Assembly (NCBI GenBank): GCA_036377415.1
Contig: DASUYK010000136.1
Location: forward strand, 1-12,486
DNA: 12,486 bases
Direction of reading: 5' to 3'
Source of the DNA: DASUPK01 sp036377415
Lineage (GTDB): Bacteria; Actinomycetota; Thermoleophilia; Solirubrobacterales; 70-9
Shown: positions 6,355-12,486 of the stretch, one piece after another
Numbering within the stretch: position 1 is the first letter of the stretch
Layout: every line of letters begins with the position of its first letter
Notes under the pieces: generated by a model
Databases searched by the model: none
What the model was told of the DNA's origin: nothing
What the model saw: the letters and a program-made list of their open reading frames with translations, nothing else
Made by a program: the position numbers and the translations under genes

Positions 6355-7118
6355 GTTCCGGTCTCGAGCTTCGACTGCTCGCGCTCTACCCCGAGCAGAT
6401 GAACATCTACGCGGACCGCGGCAACATCCTCTTTCTCAGACGTCGCTGCGAATGGCGTGGGATCGGCTTTCGCTACGCGGCATCAGGGCCCGGCGACGGA
6501 TTCGGCCCCTCCGAGCACGACCTCATCTACATCGGAGGCGGTCAGGACCGGGACCAGGTTCTGGTCGCGGAGGACATGCGACGGACGAAGCGCGACGCGA
6601 TCGCCGCGGCGGTCGAGGACGGCGTCTCCCTGCTCGCCGTGTGCGGCGGCTACCAGCTGCTCGGGCGTCGCTACCAGCTCGGCGACGAGTCGATTCCCGG
6701 TCTCGGGATCGCCGACCTCGAGACCGTGCGCGAGCCGGGCCCGAGGCTGATCGGGAACGTCGCGATCGAGACCGACCTCGGCGACGGGGTGAGGGTGCTG
6801 GCAGGATTCGAGAATCACGGAGGACGCACACATCTGGGGCGGGATGCCGAGCCGCTCGGGCGAGTGCTCCACGGGCACGGCAACAACGACCGCGACGGGT
6901 TCGAGGGAGTGCGCCGCCTCAACATGATCGGCACCTACCTCCACGGGCCGCTCCTGCCGAAGAACGCCTGGCTCGCCGACCGCCTGATCTCGATCGCGCT
7001 GGAACGGCGGGCCGGCGCACCTGTCGAGCTCGAGCCGCTGGGCGACGAGCTCGAGGCCGCCGCCCACGCCGGCGCCCTGCGGGCGGCCGAGCGCGGAAAG
7101 CGGGTATTGGCGCGCTGA
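6351..7118 (+). CDS. gatD: Lipid II isoglutaminyl synthase, glutaminase subunit GatD
   Basis: A 255-residue class I glutamine amidotransferase of the CobB/CobQ-like group, the GatD partner of MurT. It hydrolyses glutamine and passes ammonia to MurT for amidation of lipid II D-Glu. Signatures: LYPEQMNIYADRGN (12-25), typical of the GatD N-terminus; YIGGGQDRDQ (60-69); the nucleophile elbow AVCGGYQ (96-102) with Cys98; NHGGRTHLG (155-163); and YLHGP (196-200) with the catalytic His198. The third triad residue comes from MurT in known complexes, so lack of an obvious Glu here is expected. It starts at GTG 6351 with a good SD, overlapping the methyltransferase stop. Length and motifs show an intact protein. 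Confidence 0.95.
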   Translation: MSSGLELRLLALYPEQMNIYADRGNILFLRRRCEWRGIGFRYAASGPGDGFGPSEHDLIYIGGGQDRDQVLVAEDMRRTKRDAIAAAVEDGVSLLAVCGGYQLLGRRYQLGDESIPGLGIADLETVREPGPRLIGNVAIETDLGDGVRVLAGFENHGGRTHLGRDAEPLGRVLHGHGNNDRDGFEGVRRLNMIGTYLHGPLLPKNAWLADRLISIALERRAGAPVELEPLGDELEAAAHAGALRAAERGKRVLAR

Positions 7119-7135
7119 CGAAAGGCCTATAGGAT
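7107..7135 (+). promoter_or_regulatory. lemA: Leaderless promoter of lemA
   Basis: TTGGCG (7107-7112) and TAGGAT (7130-7135) are 17 bases apart; TATAGG two bases earlier is an overlapping alternative -10. The ATG follows 7 bases after TAGGAT and there is no SD, so transcription likely starts at or next to the ATG. It is the only TANNNT start in the set with a fair -35. Confidence 0.6.
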
Positions 7136-7142
7136 CCGCTCA

Positions 7143-7700
7143 ATGGTGATCGTGCTGATCATCGTCGGCCTGCTGGTGCTGCTCGGGGTGATCTACATCC
7201 TGACGCGCAACAGCATCATCGCCGAGCGCAACCGCTGCGACGAAGCGTGGAGCGGGATCGACGTCCAGCTGAAGCGGCGCCACGACCTGGTCCCCAACCT
7301 GGTCGAATCCGTCAAGGGCTACGCGACGCACGAGCGCGAGACTTTCGAGAAGGTCACCCAGGCGCGCGCCGCGGCGATGCAGGCGAGCGGACCCGAGCAG
7401 GCTGGCCCGGCGGAAACGATGCTGGGCCAGGCGCTGGGCGGGCTGCGGGTGGTCGCCGAACAGTACCCCCAGCTGCGCGCGACCGAGAACTTCCAGCAGC
7501 TCCAGCGGCAGCTCAGCGAGCTCGAGGACGAGATCCAGGCGTCCCGCCGGATCTACAACTCGAACGTGCAGAGCTACAACACCAAGATCCAGCAGTTCCC
7601 GATGTCGATCGTCGCGAAGCAGGGCGGCTTCACCGACAAGCCGTTCTTCGAGATCGGCGACGCCGCCGAGCGCGAGGTCCCGCAGGTCTCGTTCTCCTAG
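7143..7700 (+). CDS. lemA: LemA family membrane-anchored protein
   Basis: A 185-residue LemA protein. Residues 2-20 form one hydrophobic membrane helix, and the rest is helical, with the signature DVQLKRRHDLVPNLVESVKGYATHE (40-64) and a later NVQSYNTKIQQFP segment. LemA proteins have an N-terminal membrane anchor and a helical domain; their molecular role is poorly known, often linked with HtpX-type proteases or TPM-domain proteins. Neither partner is in this window: gatD lies upstream and dut converges from downstream with only 15 bases between the stops. The ATG follows a TAGGAT box by 7 bases, so it seems to be a separate leaderless unit and not part of the murT operon. Confidence 0.92.
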   Translation: MVIVLIIVGLLVLLGVIYILTRNSIIAERNRCDEAWSGIDVQLKRRHDLVPNLVESVKGYATHERETFEKVTQARAAAMQASGPEQAGPAETMLGQALGGLRVVAEQYPQLRATENFQQLQRQLSELEDEIQASRRIYNSNVQSYNTKIQQFPMSIVAKQGGFTDKPFFEIGDAAEREVPQVSFS

Positions 7701-7715
7701 GGCCGCTCGGTCGGA

Positions 7716-8150
7716 TCAGACGCCGCTGGACCCGAACCCGCGGCTGCCGCGGATCGAGGTATCCAACTTGTCGGCCTCCAATGGGCTCGCCGTCGCGATC
7801 GGGACGAGGAGCAGCTGCGCCACCCGATCGCCGGGACGGACGTGGAAGTCGATGCTCTGATCGGTGTTGACCAGCAGGACCCGCACCTCCCCGCGATATC
7901 CGGGGTCGATCAGCCCCGGAGAGTTGAGCAGGGTGATCCCGGCCTTCAGCGCCAGTCCGGATCGCGGCAGGACCAGACCGGCGAGACCCTCCGGGATCGC
8001 GACCGCGAGACCGGTCCCGACGCTCGCCCTGGCCCCCGGCGCTAGGCGAGCGGCCTCCGCGGAATAGATGTCGAGGCCGGCGTCGTTGTCGTGCGCCCGG
8101 GTGGGCAGGGTCGCCTTCTCGCTCAGCTTGATGAATCGAAGCTCCTCCAC
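7716..8150 (-). CDS. dut: Deoxyuridine 5'-triphosphate nucleotidohydrolase (dUTPase)
   Basis: A 144-residue trimeric-type dUTPase, which cleaves dUTP to dUMP and pyrophosphate, keeping uracil out of DNA and supplying dUMP for dTMP. All five conserved motifs are present: AGLDIYSA (24-31), PRSGLALKAGI (62-72), GLIDPGYRGEVRV (79-91) with the catalytic Asp82, RPGDRVAQLLL (105-115), and the C-terminal arm RGSRGFGSSG (134-143). I chose GTG 8150 over an upstream in-frame start at 8183 because it follows TACGGT by exactly 7 bases and the family normally begins just before the RFIKL-type first strand. It lies 99 bases after hflX on the same strand. Confidence 0.93.
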   Translation of the reverse strand: MEELRFIKLSEKATLPTRAHDNDAGLDIYSAEAARLAPGARASVGTGLAVAIPEGLAGLVLPRSGLALKAGITLLNSPGLIDPGYRGEVRVLLVNTDQSIDFHVRPGDRVAQLLLVPIATASPLEADKLDTSIRGSRGFGSSGV

Positions 8151-8157
8151 GCCGCCA

Positions 8158-8163
8158 ACCGTA
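8158..8163 (-). promoter_or_regulatory. dut: Putative -10 box TACGGT, leaderless start of dut
   Basis: TACGGT on the - strand is followed by 7 bases (TGGCGGC) and then GTG 8150. There is no SD in that 7-base gap. The spacing is the same as for lemA, hflX and dapF. No clear -35. Confidence 0.5.
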
Positions 8164-8249
8164 GGGGTGGCCCCGGTCGTCACCTCGTCGCCCTGATCCG
8201 GAACCAGCGCGTCGAGGGGATCCAGTGGATCGCCGCGTTGCGCCCGGGC

Positions 8250-9614
8250 TCAGTCGATCGTGCGAACCGGGCCTCGGGCACCTCTTCCGTTGACCGAAAG
8301 ATCCGAGAACCGATCGGCGAGGGAGGCAGGTAGCCGCGCGCGAACGAGCACCCCGTCCGCGCGATCCTCGCGCTCGAGGTCACCAGCGATCTCGTGAAGC
8401 TCAGAAAGACGCTCACCGGCGTCAAACGGTACGAGCAGCTCCACCGCGGTGAGACCCTGCCGGATCGCGTCCGCGATTCGCGAGCGAAGCGCATCGAGGC
8501 CCTCCCCCGTCTCCGCGGAGACGAGCACGGCGTCGGGATGGCGCAGCGCCAGCTCGCGGCGCTCCGCGTCGTCCAGCAGATCGATCTTGTTCATCACGAG
8601 CAGCCTCGGTGCGGCGTCCGCCCCGATCTCCGCAAGGACGGAAGCGGCCGCGGTGATCGAGTCGGTCCTGTCCGCCTCGGACTCGGAGCCGTCGACGACG
8701 TGCAGGATCAGGTCGGCGAGCACGGTCTCCTCGAGCGTCGCCTTGAACGCCTCGACGAGCTGATGCGGCAGCTTGCGGATGAAGCCGACCGTGTCGGTCA
8801 GCAGATAGCGCCGGCCCTCATGGTCGAATGCCCGCGTCGTCGGGTCGAGCGTGTGGAAGAGCCGCTCTCCCACCCCGGCATCGGCACCGGTGAGGGCGTT
8901 GAGGAGGGTCGACTTGCCGGCGTTCGTGTAGCCGGCGAGGGCGACCGACGGGAGCGCGGCGCGCTCGCGGTTCGCACGCATCACCGCCCGTCCGCGTTCG
9001 ACCCGGCGAAGCTGTCGGCGCAGCGCCGTGATCCGGTCGCGGGCGAGGCGCCGGTCCGTCTCGATCTGCGACTCACCTGGACCGCGCGTCCCGATCCCTC
9101 CGTCGATCCTCCCCGCCCCGAGGCGCTCGAGATGGGTCCACAGGCCCCGCATGCGCGCGAGGTTGTACTCGAGCTGCGCGAGCTCGACCTGTAGCTTTCC
9201 CTCGGCCGTGTGAGCGTGATCGGCGAAGATGTCGAGGATCACCGCGGTGCGGTCGATCACGGGCACGCCGAGCTCCTGCTCAAGATTCCGCTCCTGGCGC
9301 GGGGCGAGCTCGTCGTCGCAGGCCACGAGGTTCGCGTCGGTGGCCGCGATCTCGCGCTTCAGCTCCACGAGTTTCCCGCGGCCCAGGTAGCGGTCGGGAT
9401 CCGGCTCGGAGCGCCGCTGAGTCAGCTCGCCGGCGGTGGCAACCCGGGCAGTCCGGAGCAGCTCCTTGAGCTCAGCGAGGGGATCCTCGCGGCGCTCCGT
9501 GTCTCGCACGATCCCGATCGCGAGTGCGCGCTGGCGCGCCCTGGGATTGACGACCCCCGCGGATCCGCTTTCCCGGCTGGTTTCGGCCCGGCGGCCGTTG
9601 CGGCCTCGTTCCAC
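8250..9614 (-). CDS. hflX: Ribosome-associated GTPase HflX
   Basis: A 454-residue HflX. In other bacteria HflX binds 50S subunits and splits stalled or hibernating 70S ribosomes. The N-terminal HflX domain contains YLGRGKLVELK (76-86), CDDELAPRQERNLE (99-112), DRTAVILDIFA.HA (121-134) and GIGTRGPGESQIETDRR (173-189). The G domain has all motifs: G1 GYTNAGKS (228-235), G2 TLDPTTR (255-261), G3 DTVGF (274-278), G4 NKID (342-345) and G5 SAE (366-368). I set the start at GTG 9614, seven bases after TACCCT, not at the first in-frame start (9689), whose extra 25 residues look unlike the family. The miaA-dapF-hflX order is known from Streptomyces and mycobacteria. Confidence 0.95.
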   Translation of the reverse strand: MERGRNGRRAETSRESGSAGVVNPRARQRALAIGIVRDTERREDPLAELKELLRTARVATAGELTQRRSEPDPDRYLGRGKLVELKREIAATDANLVACDDELAPRQERNLEQELGVPVIDRTAVILDIFADHAHTAEGKLQVELAQLEYNLARMRGLWTHLERLGAGRIDGGIGTRGPGESQIETDRRLARDRITALRRQLRRVERGRAVMRANRERAALPSVALAGYTNAGKSTLLNALTGADAGVGERLFHTLDPTTRAFDHEGRRYLLTDTVGFIRKLPHQLVEAFKATLEETVLADLILHVVDGSESEADRTDSITAAASVLAEIGADAAPRLLVMNKIDLLDDAERRELALRHPDAVLVSAETGEGLDALRSRIADAIRQGLTAVELLVPFDAGERLSELHEIAGDLEREDRADGVLVRARLPASLADRFSDLSVNGRGARGPVRTID

Positions 9615-9621
9615 GCTTCTA

Positions 9622-9627
9622 AGGGTA
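9622..9627 (-). promoter_or_regulatory. hflX: Putative -10 box TACCCT, leaderless start of hflX
   Basis: TACCCT is followed by 7 bases (TAGAAGC) and GTG 9614, with no SD. It lies in the 93-base gap after dapL and suggests that hflX has its own promoter. No clear -35. Confidence 0.5.
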
Positions 9628-9707
9628 CGCGCCAGCTCGCGACGACCGATCGAGATCCCGAACCAACGCCGGGCGGGCGGAGCGAGCATCGCGAGCCCGC
9701 CGAGGCG

Positions 9708-10901
9708 CTAGGGAGTCAGATGGGCGCGGAGGCGCTGAACCGCCTCCCTCAGCTGCTCCTCCGGGGTCGTCAGCGAGATCCGGAAGAACCCCTCCCCGCT
9801 CGGGCCGTACATCGACCCCGGCGAGACCACCACGGCCGCCTCCTCGAGCACCAACTCCGCGAACGAGGTCGAGGTGTGCCCATCCGGCACGGGCGCCCAG
9901 ATGTAGATCGTGCCCTTCGGCGGGTTCACCCCGACGCCGATGTCGTGCAGGGCGCCGACCACCAGGTCGCGCCTCCGCGCGTAGATGCGGCAGATCGCCT
10001 CCACCTCATTGCGCGGGCCGCGCAGCGCGGCCGCCCCGGCCAGCTGGACGGCCTCATACAGGCCCGAATCGACATTCGTCTTCAGGCGCCAGTACGTCCT
10101 GATCGCGTCGGCGTTGCCGAGGATCGCCGCACAGCGCCAGCCGGTCATGTTGTAGCCCTTGGACAGGGAGAAGACCTCGACACCGACGTCCTTTGCGCCG
10201 GGGGTGGCGAGGAAGCTTGGAGCCACGTACCCGTCGTAGGTGGTCTCCGAATAGGCGTTGTCGTGGACGACCAGGATCTCGTGGCGCTGGGCGAGCTCGA
10301 CGACGCGGTCGAAGAACCCGTCGGGTACCACCGCTCCCGTCGGGTTGTTCGGGTAGTTGATGAACAGCAGCCGCGCGGCCGCGAGCTTCTCCTCGGGGAT
10401 CGAGTCCAGGTCCGGGGCGAACCCGAGATCGGGCAGAAGCGGCATCAGATGCGCCTCGGCGCCGGCGAGGACCGGGCCTCCCGTGTAGACCGGGTAGCCC
10501 GGGTCGGACGCGAGCGCGACGTCGCCCGGGTCGAGGAACGCGAAGCAGAGGTTGTAGATGCATTCCTTCGCGCCGATCGCGGGGATCACCTCGGTGACCG
10601 GATCGATTTCGACACCGAACCGCTGCATGTAGAAGTCAGCGAACGCGTTCCGGAACTCGGGCCGGCCCCGGTTGCTCGGGTACTTCTGTGTGCTCGGATC
10701 GCCGACCGCCTCCCGCATCGCCTCGACCACGTATCGGTAGGTCGGGGTGTCGGGATCCCCGATCCCGAGGCTGATCACATCGATGCCCTCGTCCCGCTTC
10801 GCCTCGATCCTGCGCTCGAGTTCGGCGAACAGGTACGGGGGGATCGCCTCGAGGCGCGCCGACGGCGCCGCGAGCCCTTTCTTCTCGGCGGGCGCGGTCA
10901 C
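9708..10901 (-). CDS. dapL: LL-diaminopimelate aminotransferase, fold-type I PLP enzyme
   Basis: A 397-residue class I/II aminotransferase that looks most like DapL, which turns tetrahydrodipicolinate and glutamate into LL-diaminopimelate in one step. Residues: SARLEAIPPYLFAELER (14-30), typical of DapL; LGIGDPDTPT (45-54); YPSNRGRPEFR (74-84); INYPNNPTG (181-189); VHDNAYSE (212-219) with Asp214 and Tyr217; SLSKGYNMTGWR (245-256) with the PLP-binding Lys248 and Arg256; and FFRISL with the carboxylate-binding Arg374. It is 64 bases downstream of dapF on the same strand, the next enzyme in the pathway, which supports DapL over a general aminotransferase. GTG 10901 follows TAGTCT by 9 bases, with no SD. 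A different substrate cannot be excluded from sequence alone. Confidence 0.87.
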   Translation of the reverse strand: MTAPAEKKGLAAPSARLEAIPPYLFAELERRIEAKRDEGIDVISLGIGDPDTPTYRYVVEAMREAVGDPSTQKYPSNRGRPEFRNAFADFYMQRFGVEIDPVTEVIPAIGAKECIYNLCFAFLDPGDVALASDPGYPVYTGGPVLAGAEAHLMPLLPDLGFAPDLDSIPEEKLAAARLLFINYPNNPTGAVVPDGFFDRVVELAQRHEILVVHDNAYSETTYDGYVAPSFLATPGAKDVGVEVFSLSKGYNMTGWRCAAILGNADAIRTYWRLKTNVDSGLYEAVQLAGAAALRGPRNEVEAICRIYARRRDLVVGALHDIGVGVNPPKGTIYIWAPVPDGHTSTSFAELVLEEAAVVVSPGSMYGPSGEGFFRISLTTPEEQLREAVQRLRAHLTP

Positions 10902-10910
10902 GGGTCCGGA

Positions 10911-10916
10911 AGACTA
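10911..10916 (-). promoter_or_regulatory. dapL: Putative -10 box TAGTCT, leaderless start of dapL
   Basis: TAGTCT on the - strand lies 9 bases before GTG 10901 in the 64-base gap after dapF. There is no SD. It suggests that dapL can be transcribed apart from dapF. Confidence 0.42.
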
Positions 10917-10965
10917 CGAGGCGTGGCCCGATGGAGCGACGTCGAGAGCCGAGGCGCCGGACGCG

Positions 10966-11808
10966 CTAGCTCAGGCTCTCCAGCTCCCTGAGCAGCTCGG
11001 GCGAGAGCTCGCCGGAGTAGAGCGGCTGGGCCCAGCCCGTCAGGCGCACGGTGAGGTCCTCGCCGATCTCGACCTGGAGCTCTCCCCCGTCGAGCTCGAC
11101 CGTGAGGGACACCGGCGCGCCCGCCAGGTGCGCGGCGACCGCAGCGCCCGAGGCGCCGGTCCCGGACGACAGCGTCTCCCCCACCCCTCGCTCGAAGATC
11201 CGCGCGCGGACGCGGTCGCCCCTCGCCCGGAAGAAGCTGACGTTCGTGCGATTGGGGAAGAGCGCGCTGTTCTCGATCTCGGGACCAATCGCGGCCAGGT
11301 CGAGCGACTCGAGCTCCTCGCCGGCCTCGATCGCGCACTGCGGATTGCCGATCGAGACATGCTGAAAGCGCCAAACCCGCCCCCCGGCCTCCAGCTCGCC
11401 GTGCCCGTCCTCCGGGCCGGATGGATAATCGGGCGACCTCGTGCTCGCCCGCCCCATCTCGAGGGTGCACTCGCGATCCGAGCCGATCGTCGGCGTGATC
11501 GGGCCCGCTTTGGTCAGGATCGTGAACTCGTCGGCATCGGTCCAGCCGGATCGCGTCAGGTACAGCACTGCCTCTCTAGCGCCATTCCCCGAGAGCTCGG
11601 CTTCCGAGCCGTCCGGGTTGAAGATCCGAAGCTCGGCGACGTAGGCGGGGTCCTCGACCGGGGCGAGCAGGAGGATGCCGTCGGCGCCGACCCCGAAGTG
11701 CGGGTCGCACAGCCGTCTCACCCGCTGCGCCGTCGGCTCCCAGGGAAGCGCGGCCGCCTCGACGATCAGGTAGTCGTTGCCCAGCGCCTGCCACTTCTCG
11801 AACTTCAT
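10966..11808 (-). CDS. dapF: Diaminopimelate epimerase homologue with Ser in place of both catalytic Cys
   Basis: A 280-residue DapF, the enzyme that converts LL- to meso-diaminopimelate for lysine and peptidoglycan. Substrate-binding residues are in place: Asn11 (GNDY), Asn64 (FNPDG), Asn155 (SIGNPQ), Asn189 (RTNV), Glu206-Arg207 (FERG), and both Gly-rich helix caps. However, the two catalytic cysteines are absent: the first motif reads LSGNGAR (72-78), with Ser73 (TCG, 11590-11592), and the second GETLSSGTGA (210-219), with Ser215 (TCC, 11164-11166). The family normally has Cys at both. The protein is otherwise intact, so it may use serines as bases or have changed function. ATG 11808 is chosen because it follows TAGCCT by 7 bases and MKFEKWQALGNDY is the normal N-terminus; an upstream start at 11874 is not needed. 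It neighbours dapL and, beyond a PAP2 scrap, miaA. Confidence 0.9.
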   Translation of the reverse strand: MKFEKWQALGNDYLIVEAAALPWEPTAQRVRRLCDPHFGVGADGILLLAPVEDPAYVAELRIFNPDGSEAELSGNGAREAVLYLTRSGWTDADEFTILTKAGPITPTIGSDRECTLEMGRASTRSPDYPSGPEDGHGELEAGGRVWRFQHVSIGNPQCAIEAGEELESLDLAAIGPEIENSALFPNRTNVSFFRARGDRVRARIFERGVGETLSSGTGASGAAVAAHLAGAPVSLTVELDGGELQVEIGEDLTVRLTGWAQPLYSGELSPELLRELESLS

Positions 11809-11815
11809 TGGCCGA

Positions 11816-11821
11816 AGGCTA
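11816..11821 (-). promoter_or_regulatory. dapF: Putative -10 box TAGCCT, leaderless start of dapF
   Basis: TAGCCT is followed by 7 bases (TCGGCCA) and ATG 11808. There is no SD. The box lies about 20 bases from the first recognisable codon of the PAP2 remnant, close to the probable junction. No convincing -35. Confidence 0.5.
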
Positions 11822-11841
11822 CGGCTTATGGCAGCTTGCAA

Positions 11842-11979
11842 TTCTGTGTCTCCCGCATCTACCTCGGTGCTCACTATCCGACCGACGTGCTCGCCGGGTG
11901 GCTGATCGGCGGCGTCGTGGTGCTCAGCTCGTGGGCGCTCTGCTCCCGGCTGCCGGCGGGACGAACGGCAGCGGTCTAG
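11842..11979 (+). pseudogene. 3' remnant of a PAP2-family phosphatase gene
   Basis: The frame ending at the TAG 11977-11979 encodes SRIYLGAHYPTDVLAGWLIGG (from 11851), which fits the third PAP2 signature SR-x5-H-x3-D exactly, followed by a hydrophobic helix and a short basic tail. PAP2 enzymes dephosphorylate lipid phosphates such as phosphatidate or undecaprenyl diphosphate. The first two signatures (K-x6-RP and PSGH) are absent: upstream of about 11840 the + strand is antisense to the intact dapF. About 45 codons remain, so it is a broken gene whose 5' part has been lost or replaced. It has no SD or good start. It lies antiparallel to both dapF and miaA, in a place where these two are neighbours in other actinobacteria. 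Confidence 0.7.
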
Positions 11980-12015
11980 CCGTCTCCCCCGCCGCCAGGG
12001 GCGCGGATCCCGCCA

Positions 12016-12486
12016 CTATCCGGCGGCGTCGAGCAAGTCGACGATCCGCGCCGCGATCTCGCGGTCGTCGCCCGCGGGCCGATCGATCAGGTTGATGCCC
12101 TCCATCTTCTTCATCCAGGTGAGTTGCCGCCGGGCGTAGGCGCGGTGCGCCGCCTTGATTGCTGTGACCGAGTCAGGGCTCGGAGTCCCGTCGTGGTCGG
12201 CAAGCAGCTGCTCGAACCCAAGGGCCGCTCTGACGGTCCGTGAGGCCCCGGCTTCGGCCGCTCGACGCGCCTCCTCGGCGGCGCCGCCACGAATCATCGC
12301 CTCCACTCGGCGATCGATCCGCTCGGCGAGTTCCCGCCGGTCGATCACCAGCCCGACGAGCAACGCCGGGTGGCGGAGCTCCGCAGTCCACATCCCCTCA
12401 GCGCTTCGGGCCGGCTCGATCCCGGCTCGCGTCAGCTCCGTCAGCCGGGCGACCCGCTTCCGGTCGTTCGGATGCGCGAGTCCGCG
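12016..12486 (-). CDS. miaA: tRNA dimethylallyltransferase MiaA, C-terminal part (cut by window edge)
   Basis: 156 codons and the stop of a gene entering from the right edge; the N-terminal P-loop half lies outside. It contains HPNDRKRVARL (5-15), the MiaA motif around the conserved NDxxR, then LRHPALLVGLVIDRRELAERIDRRVEAMI, AALGFEQLL, and IKAAHRAYARRQLTWMKKMEGINLID, matching the family's R..YARRQ.TW segment. MiaA adds a dimethylallyl group to A37 of tRNAs that read U-starting codons. The miaA-dapF-hflX order in the same direction is the known actinobacterial arrangement, here with a PAP2 scrap between miaA and dapF. Confidence 0.93.
   Translation of the reverse strand, partial: RGLAHPNDRKRVARLTELTRAGIEPARSAEGMWTAELRHPALLVGLVIDRRELAERIDRRVEAMIRGGAAEEARRAAEAGASRTVRAALGFEQLLADHDGTPSPDSVTAIKAAHRAYARRQLTWMKKMEGINLIDRPAGDDREIAARIVDLLDAAG

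Noticed and set aside
8151..8183. 11-residue N-terminal extension of dUTPase
   Set aside because: It would include the TACGGT box, and the dUTPase fold begins at the RFIKL strand just after GTG 8150.
8219..8231. Palindrome GATCCAGTGGATC as an operator or terminator after hflX
   Set aside because: A single short palindrome with almost no loop and no U-tract; GATC-containing words are abundant throughout the window.
9615..9689. 25-residue N-terminal extension of HflX
   Set aside because: No SD at 9689 and no family similarity; the GTG at 9614 sits 7 bases after TACCCT.
9210..10991. 593-codon + strand frame opposite hflX and dapL
   Set aside because: Both opposite-strand genes have complete family motifs; this frame has none.
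10747..11841. Upstream part of the + strand frame ending at 11979 as a full-length PAP2 protein
   Set aside because: Only the last ~45 codons match PAP2. The rest is antisense to dapL and dapF and shows neither K-x6-RP nor PSGH.
11809..11874. 22-residue N-terminal extension of DapF
   Set aside because: The family begins at MKFEKWQALGNDY, and the TAGCCT box would lie inside the extension; the extra residues are antisense to the PAP2 remnant.
12010..12026. CCGCC/GGCGG hairpin as terminator between the PAP2 scrap and miaA
   Set aside because: Only a 5-bp stem, no U-tract, and it overlaps the miaA stop; expected by chance in GC-rich DNA.
1..12486. tRNA or rRNA genes, CRISPR arrays, transposases, phage or toxin-antitoxin genes
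   Set aside because: I saw no tRNA T-arm pattern, spaced direct repeats, transposase motifs or terminal inverted repeats; apart from the PAP2 scrap, the window reads as chromosomal housekeeping DNA.

Overview
The window is high-GC DNA from what is most likely an actinobacterium, probably of the class Thermoleophilia (Solirubrobacterales-like). This is inferred from the miaA-dapF-hflX gene order, the MurT/GatD pair, the frequent GTG starts and promoters that leave no leader; it is not a formal placement. Both ends cut genes: the left edge truncates a secreted protein and the right edge truncates miaA.

Layout. Positions 1-333 (-) hold the N-terminal part of an exported protein with a good Shine-Dalgarno (SD) sequence and a TTGACA/TAGGGT promoter in the 351-base gap behind it. 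Positions 685-2657 (-) form a tight three-gene operon, read right to left: lipoprotein cyclophilin, BCP-type peroxiredoxin, alpha/beta hydrolase. Twenty bases away, the + strand starts with a SAM methyltransferase (2678-3313), a diacylglycerol/lipid kinase-like protein with no ordinary start codon (about 3323-4216), and then the overlapping trio murT, a second SAM methyltransferase, gatD (4229-7118). lemA (7143-7700) ends the + strand block and converges on a - strand series: dut (7716-8150), hflX (8250-9614), dapL (9708-10901), dapF (10966-11808). A 3' scrap of a PAP2 phosphatase gene (+, 11842-11979) lies between dapF and the 3' part of miaA (-, 12016 to the edge).

Biology. Several genes converge on the cell envelope. 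DapL and DapF supply LL- and meso-diaminopimelate. MurT/GatD amidate the D-glutamate of lipid II. The lipid kinase, cyclophilin lipoprotein, LemA and exported protein also belong to membrane or cell surface. HflX, MiaA and dUTPase are housekeeping functions for ribosomes, tRNA and nucleotides.

Most notable observations: (1) DapF has serine at both positions where the catalytic cysteines belong, with the rest of the active site intact. (2) The lipid kinase lies in frame directly after the TAG stop of the methyltransferase and lacks any ATG/GTG/TTG before its nucleotide-binding motif. (3) At least eight transcription starts share a TANNNT box 6-9 bases before the start codon with no SD, implying leaderless mRNAs; twice the previous gene's stop codon is part of that box. 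(4) A methyltransferase is embedded, with ATGA/GTGA overlaps, between murT and gatD. (5) A PAP2 remnant interrupts the miaA-dapF neighbourhood. (6) The hydrolase has Gln where the catalytic His is expected.
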